Of a DNA stretch of 64,000 nt, positions 54,101-64,000 are shown one piece after another (positions within the stretch are counted from its first letter, which is position 1; each line of letters starts with the position of its first letter). The DNA is from Patagioenas fasciata (Eukaryota > Chordata > Aves > Columbiformes > Columbidae): contig NC_092520.1 in the NCBI RefSeq assembly GCF_037038585.1, forward strand, positions 7,642,501-7,706,500, read 5' to 3'. A program made the translations under genes and the position numbers. The notes beneath the pieces are model-generated. The model had not been told where the DNA came from, ran no database searches, and saw nothing but the letters and a program-made list of their open reading frames with translations.

Positions 54101-57100
54101 GACAATTGGTCCACTCTGCAGCAAAAACACAATAAATCTCCGCTTCTGATATAGCTTCCATCTACCTCTGTACTGGAAATGTTGATGGTTGCGAGGTGGC
54201 ACGGGCTTGAAACCCAGCAAGTCCCCGAATCTATTCCTACTATTGCTACAGGCTTGCTTTGCAATTCTGTATTAGTTTCTTAGAGAGGAACTGAAGAGTT
54301 CTGTCTTACTTAAAATAAATTCCAGGGCATGTCACCTTTGGCAAGCTTCTGGATGAAGATAATAGTGTTTACTCCTTAGCTTTACAAGGGTAATGGAGCT
54401 GTTATTACAACTGTAGTACTTTGACCATGTAAATGCTACGTTGTCATAATTTTCTCTCCTTCCCTCTGTTATGTCGAAAACAGGACTTTGAGATTCATAG
54501 GTCTTTCAGTGATTCTTCTTTCCTGGGTGTCAAAGACATCAGGAAATCATGCTTGCCTGTGACAAAACCTTGTGAGTCGGTGTTAAATACAGCTGAGGCT
54601 TTGATTCCCTTTTGGAGCTTGTTGTTATATCACTAGAGGAAAAGTTAACATGGCTAGAAGCCATAGATCAAGGATGCATAACTGCTCACCTGCTCTGCAG
54701 GTACTGCTGGCACTCACTGAATTGTCTTTGTGGAAAAGTTGGCTCACTGACACTGCTGAGCTTCTTTATTTCAGGATCAATATTCTCAACAAACCATTGT
54801 TTCCTCCTTTGGGGATAGATTTCAACTGCAAATAAATATGCTTCAAATTCTGTCATCTTCAGAACTGTAACTCACATTTTATTGTTTGGGATAAAAATGC
54901 TGGTTTTAACATTAATATCTTAACTAAGTCAAAGTGTACATTTACCTAGTGGCTACAAACTCTCTCCGATGCCAATACAGAACTCCTTTAAAGCCTCTTG
55001 AATACAGGCAGAAATCCTGATATATAAAACACTCCTTCAATTAAAAGGTCATTTAAGAATTCTGTTTTTTAAATGCTTCAAATATTTCTTGCTATCTGAA
55101 AACCTCTAAAGCCTCAAATGAAGATCTCTGTCTTTCTTCCTGGGCAGGAGTCCTGTTGCCTTGCTGAGCCGTTCTGAAAGGCTGAATTCTCACTCTTTTT
55201 TTTTTTTTTTTAAAAAGGGGGAGAAAAGCAGTGGAGTATTGTGTTTCACGTTTGTTAAATACATAAATGAGATGATCAGCCGCAGGGGAGTGGGAAGGGA
55301 CAAGGGCTGGTAGACAAATCACAGTGGAAATTCAGTAACTCTATTTCTGTTTTAAAATAGCCTCACAAACGCTTCAAAAGACATTATTTATAGGGCATCA
55401 CATGCAATGAGAGTTTAACAGGCAAGGTAGAGGGAAGGTTTCAGTCCCAAAGCATATTTCGATATTCACTGCCTGGACTGCCAAGATCACTTACACAATT
55501 TTCATATCCCTGAACTCCCACTCTTGCCTGCACGTTCCCACCTCTCATCACCTTTACTCTGTGCTGACGCGCTTTGGAGCCTCATCACAAATTGGATCAG
55601 GGAACTCTGATCCGATTGAAAAAACAACCCAGCAAAAAAGGGTCAGCGTTATTTTTTGGTCAGATTAAGTTCCCCTGTCGGATTTGTCACCCAGCAGCAC
55701 AAATGCTTCATGCACAAGGGCAGCCCATGAGGAAGGAAGAGGAGAGGAGTGTGACACCGTCTTCTTCAGCCACCAGCAATGCCAACAGGCTGCTGATGTA
55801 ACCAGTCCTCTGGTGGCTTCACCTCCGTGGTCTGAGGACCAGCTTCACTTTGGACATGATCAGTCATTCCCTTCACTAAATGGCACCATTCACGGCAAAG
55901 AAAGCCTAAGGTTGTCCCCAGTTCTTGTGATTTTTGTGGGAGCTTGGAGTCGTGTTACCCTTGTGAGAATCTCAGAAAGGTCAGTTTAGCTTGGATCCTT
56001 CCTAGCAGGAAAAGTCAGATCCTAACAGCTCAAAAACCTGAAAGCAAGAAGAAGAATCTCATATCCATAACAGCAAAAGTGTAACAACTCCATAGCCCAT
56101 GCTACACCACATGTATGTCTTTTATTAGTTATTTTGTTTGCTGTTCATTAAGGGAAAAGCAGCTTTCAATGCATCCTGCTTTTAAAAAGTGCATCAAAAG
56201 ATGTGAGCAGCAGAGCAGAGATCAGGATTAGGGGCAGAAGAAGACCAAGGGGCAAAAATTAGTTTTGGGAGGAAGTTATGCGGGGAGAGGGAAGGAAGAG
56301 GAGGGCATAGGAAGCAAGGACAAGATGGAAGAAATGTCCAGAAGGAGACAGAGAAGACCTAAGGTTACATTTACTCCATACAATGAATGAACTATCTGGG
56401 GTGCAGTGCACACTGTGGGTATTCTAGCTCAGCAATCCATCTCATTATTACACCTACCTGCTCAGTAGGCTGCTACAGTGCGCTCTGTAGGTGTAGCCTG
56501 AATTGCATTGGCCTTGCAAAGAAAAATATAGAGCTCTGGGAAGATGTAGGAGGTGAGGACAGACCAAAGGAAGCCATTTAAACCTGGGGAGAAGAGAATA
56601 GCTGGTTGAGCAAATGAGATACAGGGATTTTATGGCTGGTTTCAGATTATGGGGAACAAGAGAGAGTTTGGGAGGCTCATTAGAAAATCTTTTTCCTGTC
56701 GTGCATGGGCCACCCGGGGATCATAGCTAGAGACTCACATGTTCTGACCAATAGAATGTTTTAATTAAACAGAGGGTTGCTTCAGCACGATGCTGTGCAA
56801 GCTTCAGTTTCAATCATCAAAGCCGCTTCTGTTCCTGTGCTACAGCAAATGTCCTTGCAGCTTCTTAGGGCTGGGAGCAGTGTCAGCACAGTTCTAAGGC
56901 AAAGCATGTGACTCCTGAGATGTGTGTCCTGCATGGGATCAAAGTCGTGTCAAAAGCTCTCTACTCATGGGAAATCCTCTTCATAATTAACATTTATATA
57001 ACAACTCCTTTACTGGCCAAACACATGTTTACATTCCTGCAGTCTGTTTTTCTAGGAGACAGTGCTGGCCAGAAGTTTTTGCAAGAGCACTGGAATTAGG

Positions 57101-60100
57101 TCTTTGTTTTCAGCTACGCTCCATCTACGCATGAGATGTTTAGCAAGTCTCTGAGGGGACAAACGCTCCCACACATCCCTTTGTTTACCTGGATGCATCC
57201 TGCTCTCCTTGAGAGCATGTATTGAGGAGAAGCAATGGGGAACCTGTGGGGTGATTGAGCCATCCTATTTCCCCCCCGCAACGATGGGTTGTGGGATTGG
57301 GATAGAAAAGAGATCTGAGGATCTTTGGGGAAGGATGCTCAACAAATGTGTCTCACCTAAAGAGGTCACAGCTCTGTGGCGTGTGCTGGAAAGTGAACCA
57401 GGGGCTCTGACTTGAGGGAAGACAAGATTTTTCCTCACCCTCTAGTCTTTGAGGCCTTTCTTGTCTTTGTGCCTCCTGTCTTGGTGTTTATTCTCTGTAA
57501 AATGAATGGGCTATAATAATCTTCACCCACTGTGACTATCAGATACATATGGTAGTCTGAAGTGTGTAATCATCAAAGTCTCAAAAGATGGAAGCTTGTA
57601 CAAGAGTAAGATGTGGTCCAGTTGGCTGTTGAGTAATTCTTCTGATTGCAAGTTCCCCTTCAGTCTGGCCCAGAGCCCCAGAGCTATCGAAATTATTTAA
57701 TTTTGGCAAACTCCCTCAGGACTGCTACAACCTCATGAAGGGTCAGAAACCCAAATTTGGGAACTGTTGCCTAAGAGTGCTCATGTTCTACTGTGGTTTC
57801 TGAAGGATAGTTTTTTAACAGGCAAACCATCCGTGCAGAGGAAAGTCAGACCTATGAAACAATGAGCCATCCTTCCTAGGAAACAAAATGATGTGGATTA
57901 GAGAAACACCAAGAGGTATGTTCTATGCTGCGATTTTTGAAAGTTCTTCAGGTAACTCTGTCTTCTAAAGCTGTGAAATGTTACATCTGGAAATCAGGCA
58001 ATCTTCATAATTAAGTTACTGAAAAAAAATATTAAGCATTTCTAGAGACAGAAAATGCCGGTAAATGTACATTTGTTAGTTGTCTGCACATAGCCCTCTA
58101 GTATAGGGGACAGTGTTGCTCCCCAGATGAGTCGGGCTGTCTACGGAGAAGTGAACTATGAGAGCAGCTGCCACATGCACCAATTTATTGACTATTCTTC
58201 ATAACCTTACTGGCAGGAATTCCAATTGCAATTTAAAGCAGTAACTCTTTGTAGAGAGGGTATCAATGCCTCTCCTCAAGGATTTTCTTGGGATTCAGTC
58301 CTCACTGCTTAATGAAGAATCGCTTTTACCTTTTTGTAACAGGACTGGTTTGAAGCCTGCATCTGATTTCATCAGTGGCTTTCTTATTGGGCTTTTCACA
58401 AGTTTTCCATGAGTCTTGAGCATCTTTGCATAAGGGTGTGCGTTTGAGAAGGACAGAATTCTGCCCTTCAATTTGCACAAGAAAGTATCTGCTTAGTAAG
58501 CCACTGCAGTTCTATCAGGCAAAGGCAGGGATTACATCTAGGCTCGATGTTTTAAGCACCAATAAGATGTTTACTCAGTTGATGTTTGTTCCTGTTTAAT
58601 AAACAATTTATACCATATTAGTATTATACCTCTAACCTCATAGAAGCCCATCTTATGCAACCAGGCACATAGAAATTAAAAAGTGGTGGCTTTTAGCATC
58701 TTAACATTTGAAAATGTTCACTGAAGTTGAAACACCTCGTAATTTCATTGGTGATAAAAGGTTGGATTTCCAAATCAACAAAGCTATTGGTAGGGGATGA
58801 TGTTACTCTGTGTCAGTAAGAATGCCAGGGTTTGGCAAAAGGAGCTTACGGATTTCAACATGTAAGTAGTTTTCCTCAAAATTTCCCTGTCACTGATAAT
58901 CACTTCCTCTAGATTTTGTTCCTTTCACTAGTCCACAACTTTAAAACTGAGCTCTTCTGTTCTGTTCAAATATGTGGACTAACCTCTGGTAAACCACCAT
59001 ATTTGATTTAGTTGAATATGTTTTAATAACATTTTCGGTTAGCATAGTTTGTTCATGTGCCAAGTCTTACATTTTTTCATTCCCCAGAAAATCAGGACAA
59101 ACTGTACGTCTCCTGCAGTGTCCGAAGCTGATTTGGCTAACTTTCAGCTATGCTAATTAAAGAATACAGCAATCCTATTTTTATCTGATTTAAAAATACT
59201 ACAGATACACTGCTGGCATCTTTACTTATTTTGATGCAAAATTAGTCAATTGCGCAAAAATTCTGTAGTTTGTTTTCTGCTGTCCATTTTCACCTCCATG
59301 CACAGGCCCATGCTCAGACACATACCATAATTCTAAGAGATGCCAAACAATTACAAAGATTTATCAAATCTACTTTCAGGATAACGCTTAAGAATATAGA
59401 TTTGGGTAAACTTCAGTAAACAGGAAGCCATGAAACAGAAGAGAATGTAAAAGAAAGAGAATAGCAATACCAAGGTTTAAAGACTGTTACTGATCAAAAT
59501 TTGCAATGATACCAAGAAGTTCTGATTTGGAGAGAATTATTCTAATGTTTCTGAACACTTTGTTTAACCATTTAAAAATATTTACTAAATAATGTTTATT
59601 AGCATTACACACTCCAGCCAACAGACTTTAAAATATTGTGGATCTAAAAAAAAATGATTGATATAATGTCCCAAGTGTAAAAGGGTTTTGTTAACTTGAA
59701 AATAGAAGTATTAAGATCAGGCAGGCGCTAAATTTGCAGTACCAGCTCCCTCCTCTTCACCTACAGAGTTTATTTCTACACTCCATTGGTATTGCTGGCT
59801 GTACTCTAAGCTTACAGGGGCAAACCCTATTCTGTTTGAAGTCGGTGGGCATTTTGCCATGGATTCAATAGGAACAGAATTTGGCATCTGAAAGCATACT
59901 GCGTGTGATGAAATATGGACTTGCAAAGTATTTGATCTGTGGTTTTACCTGCCTACCCTACTGTTTTCTTTACAGCTGTTCCTAGTTAAATGTTCTTTCA
60001 GGCATCTGATCTTTCAGGTCAACAAGCTGTTGCACAAACTACTTATCGTCTCCTATTTCCTCCAACTGGGTTATGTAATCTGACTCAGTTCAATGCATAT

Positions 60101-63100
60101 GATATTCATTTTTGCTCTTTATCGTTCACTGTTTTTTGGGTTATGAGGGCTAAAAAACACAGGTGCAGAGAATGTTCATCAGCATCTTGTTTTTGCAGTT
60201 CTTCCTAAGTTTCAGCTGCTGTTGCAATGCACAAAGTCTGTAGCAATGAACAGGCTCTTAGAGAATGTTAAAAGTGCATACCAACACATGCAGTGTTAGT
60301 GTTTGACTTGAGAATATCCCAGTGCAATTTGAGAGACTATAATCCTTTCCTTTGGATCATTATTCCTTCTTTATTCCTCTGGTAGCAAGCACTGCCAACA
60401 TGTCTGGCTTTCCAATGAAAGGGACGCTGTATGAAAAGGCAAGGGAGGGCTTAGCTGATTAGTGAAAGCACACAGAAGAAGTGGTCCAAAGAGAAGAACT
60501 GGATAGGTGGACACATTAGAAATGAGATACAGATCTTCTGCCAACCTTTGTTCCTGCATTCAGGTCAAAATGACGGGTAAAAATTCCAGTGATTTTGTGA
60601 CCCATGGAAAGTGAATTTGTTGGTGTGCAGCCAGTTGCCAGTGGAAAGGTCCACATGGCACAACTTCCAGCACAGTAGGCACCTTCTGATCTGAAGTCAC
60701 AGAAAGTTGTTGCCAGATTCCCTTGCAGCTTTAAAGCCATATGGATTTACCAGGAGGCTACCAAGGGAATTTTAGCCTTATTGCAGTTTCTCTCCCACTC
60801 CTCTGCTGTAGTGCTGGCAATTTCCTTGTTCCCAGTGTATCATCTCATCCTCTCTCTGGTACCTCAACTCCATCTGCAAGCAGCGGCGAGCCAGAGACAA
60901 GGCACGACCTGAGGCAGAGCTGTGAAGATGTATTCTCCTGCATTTGGCCCTCCACTGTGGGACCTCCCTGAGGCTGAAGGGCTGGTGGAAAGGTAGGTGC
61001 CTGATACATGGTTGTGAAGGAAGCGCTGTGTCCCTGCCATTCACATCTGGCCTGCATCTGTCCTGGCCTCAGTGGAGGAAACAAGCACAGCATATAATCT
61101 GATCACTTCTAGACAGGGGTCATGGCTGAAGCACATTATCAAAACGAGCCTGAACCACTGCTACTCAGAAAATATTGCTTTTTGAGTTCTAAGATATATA
61201 ACTAGGAAACACAGGATGATAGAGAAGGTGAGAGCAGCCACTTCAATATTATTTGCGATTCTTTGCTTCTCAGATCCTGAAAAACAAAGCAATTTTAAAT
61301 ATCCAGTTCATTTCTTTTTTTATGCATTTCCTCCATTTCACTGAATGGAAAGCACTTTCATTTTTGTACTTGTGTGTACTGGAATGAATTAGGATAAATC
61401 CTCTATTGATTTTAAGATTCAGAATAGCTTATATACCATCAGAATGTTGGGAGGCATTTAGTTAATGTCCTTTGCAATGCAGCAGTTTGATACAATCAGC
61501 ATGAGGTCTGCCCGCGTGTAAATGCAGTCAGTGACCCCTGAAGCACAGAGCCCAACTCCGATAGCCTGACTCGCTCCAGCAGGCAAGATTCAGATCTCAC
61601 ATAAAGACCAGGGAGTGGGACCTACCTAGACGAGGCTTGAAACCAACTTATTGGCATAAATGGATTTATTCATTTGAGGAAGGGAACCAGGATTTACTTT
61701 TGCTGCACAGACCTGATTGTGAGAATACTTTTCACACATTGGTTTTCTTCTGGGTGAGAAGCCCCATTCAAGTCAGTATTGGCAGGACTGGACGCAGCTA
61801 TTTACTGTCTAAGTTGGCATTGCCAGCATCAACATTTTTGTTTCAGCTCCCCATCAAAATTCATGTGGGTGTAAAGCTTTCCCAGACGTCGAGCATGAGC
61901 ACATGAGCCTCAACATTAATGAGGGAATCTATTAAGCTCTGCTGCACGTATGTGTGTGCAAGAGTGTGAGCGTAAGTACCAATTATAGCTTGGCAGCAGG
62001 CTGAAGTGGCTGTTCCATTCATACACTGCATTTTAACTTCTTTTAACTTTCCTTAAAAATATTCCTTTGGGGCTGAAGTGTGTTGTGCTTCCTTGTGGCT
62101 CAAAGGTGATGGAAGAAGATGACAGGAGCTGCCTCTCAGTTGTAGGAGCCCAAAAGGAATACAGTTCCTCCTGCACTCACCCCGCTGGCTCAGTGCTTGT
62201 GAACTGGCAGGGGAGTGGAAATGAATGACAGTGCCCTCTCTGAAGTGCTCAGAGAAGGATTCTTATCAAATGCTGTCTCCTGCCAAGTCTCACGAACACT
62301 GCCAGCTTGGAATGATGGGGAGATGTATTTGGCAGCGAGGCCATTGGATTTCCAGATGAAACTAGGGGGAAGGGATGAAGACAGTGTCACTAGTTGGGAT
62401 GGGGCCACTTGTTTTTTTTTCTGTCTGAAAGATGGTCTCCAGAAATGTTTGGGACGTATTGGTGCACTTCTCATGCTGGTAAGGCTGTGTTGCAAGTTTT
62501 TTCTCCTTGGAGCATCTGACAGAATTGCTGTGAGTGCCCATTGCTGAGAAAGGATGTGTGAAAAAAAACAGTCCTTGGGAAAGAGCAGCAGGAGCGCATT
62601 AGGAGTGCTGAGCAATGCACAGCAGGCACAGGGGACAGCAAACCCCTCGATCTTCAGAGGTGTCAGTGTTTGACACATCCACTGGAAAGTGTGAACAAAA
62701 TGTAGGGGAGCTTGTTTCCTTTCTATCTCACACTTGAAAAGGCATTTGTTACATGCATTTGTCTGCCAGGTAGCAATCCTGATTTTGAAGGCATTTGCTT
62801 ATAGCATTAATGACACGATCAATTTTGCAATGTGCGAGTTTCATGTCAGGGCAAGGAGAGAAAGGTGTTATAATCCACAACAGAACTCAGAAACATCATG
62901 TTTGTTTCCACCTCCACTTAGATCTTCTCATATGGCATGGGAGCTCCTAACCAGATATCCTGCTCCTAAGTTACTGCAGTAAAATTAGTTCTGATTGCTC
63001 CCCTCCTATGAAACGGTACTGACTCAGTGGTCTCCCTTCCTACCAGTTTTTCTCATGTCACAATGATGTTAGCTCTCAGACAGCTACTTTCTTCCTGGAC

Positions 63101-63403
63101 AAAATCAGCTTCCTTTTGGGGAAAAGAACAGCAAGGGACATCGACTGCTAGTCAACTGGAGCTGCATGAGAAGGTGACACAAGCTGCAGAGTTCACAATA
63201 CTACGTATGAGGAAGAATGGTGCATATTGGTCTTACACAGAGAAGCAGAAAAGAGCAAATGTGAGAGGAATAAAAGAAACATCAAAGCTGGCACCATTTC
63301 CAGAAAGTGGGAAGAGTATTAGAGAAGAGAGATCTGATTCAAAATGGACTTGAGGAATTCGGCTTTGTCTGCAAGGTTTGAGCTGGGTGTGAGGACAGCA
63401 AGG
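51151..63403. other. 12 kb intergenic stretch without recognised repeats
   Basis: This is the longest stretch without any CR1 or other element I recognise. The only simple repeat of note is a T16 run at 55,196-55,211. The longest unexplained frame is 162 codons on the minus strand (62,190-62,678). No exon with family resemblance is seen. Confidence 0.6.
55196..55211. repeat. T16 homopolymer
   Basis: Sixteen consecutive T followed immediately by A5 and G4. Confidence 0.95.
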
Positions 63404-63607
63404 AGCTAGAGCAGGGTTGTCCAATTCATTTTGACCAGGGGCCACATAAGCCTTGCCATTGCCTTCAAAGGGCTGAATGTAATTTGAGGACTGTATGTAG
63501 GAGTAGTTACATTTATACAGTCCTCAAATTACATTCAGCCCTTTGAAGGCAATGGCAAGGCTTATGTGGCCCCTGGTGAAAATGAGTCTGGCACCCCTAA
63601 GCTAGAA
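63404..63607. mobile_element. hAT-like palindromic MITE with 8-bp target duplication
   Basis: The element spans 63,412-63,599 (188 bp) between AGCTAGAG (63,404-63,411) and AGCTAGAA (63,600-63,607), a 7/8 match of the length hAT transposons duplicate. Its ends (CAGGGTTGTCC... and the complement TAGGGGTGCCA...) are imperfect inverted repeats. Inside, 63,434-63,496 and 63,515-63,577 are perfect 63-base inverted arms around an 18-base loop. It has no coding capacity, so it would have needed a transposase in trans. The Charlie-like assignment rests on end sequence and duplication length. Confidence 0.8.
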
Positions 63608-64000
63608 GAAAAGCAGGTGCTGTAAGAGGGCTGCGGAGCGATAGGTGCTTTCAGCAGGAACCTTCTGGGGAGGCTCAAGGTGGGTATTTAGATGGAAGAG
63701 GGTGATGTATTTGAAGCAGGAATGAACTGAGCAGGGAATAATGATCATTAGGAAATGAAGGAGCCAAGCACTAAAAGTTTGAGGGATCAGAAACACAATT
63801 TCATATGAGCTGGATACAAGACAAGCAAAACCAAAAGCTGGTGGACCACCATATTACGTGTGGGCAAAGGGAATGTTGGAGGTGTGAACAAGCACATCTG
63901 GGGTTGTAGAATGGAACATCAATTAACAAAATAGCACAGCTCCATTGTGTGCTGTGGCTATTTTGCTGCATTCCAGATGGTCGTGCCTCCTCTTCTCCCT
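63608..64000. other. Right edge of window
   Basis: No gene or repeat is recognised. Confidence 0.6.

Overview
This is vertebrate nuclear DNA, almost certainly from a bird. The evidence is a spliced animal gene with a CpG-island promoter and about 20 CR1 LINE copies ending in the avian-type ATTCTATG tail. At least three CR1 subfamilies are present. The species cannot be fixed; the CR1 mix would suit a non-galliform bird, but that is a guess.

Region 1 (1-14,850, minus strand): the 5' two-thirds of EED, the WD40 subunit of Polycomb repressive complex 2. Eight coding exons (14,499-14,627; 11,046-11,198; 5,446-5,538; 4,525-4,590; 3,642-3,767; 3,442-3,523; 1,777-1,868; 710-843) join in frame to give 291 complete codons plus two bases of the next. 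All have GT/AG boundaries. The remaining exons (second half of the propeller) lie to the left of the window. The first exon sits in a CpG island (about 14,150-14,830) with an E2F-type site at 14,761. CR1 fragments lie in introns 1 and 2.

Region 2 (14,850-64,000): about 49 kb in which I can confirm no protein-coding gene. By synteny with mammals this would be the space between EED and PICALM (inference only). It holds CR1 copies clustered at 16.0-20.8 kb, 26.1-29.8 kb, 32.3-37.2 kb and 45.9-51.2 kb. One is an old, unusually long CR1 (17.9-20.8 kb) with a younger CR1 inserted inside it in the opposite direction. Two ancient CR1-clade remnants, several simple repeats, and a 188-bp hAT-like palindromic element with an 8-bp target duplication (63,404-63,607) are also present. 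A speculative TATA-led two-exon small ORF lies at 40,545-41,050. Long stretches (20.8-26.1 kb and 51.2-63.4 kb) carry no repeat I recognise.

I see no prokaryotic features, CRISPR array, tRNA or rRNA. The striking items are the perfect 63-bp-arm hairpin of the hAT-like element, the nested CR1, and the possible alternative-start architecture at the EED 5' end. I did not find a clear new biological system.
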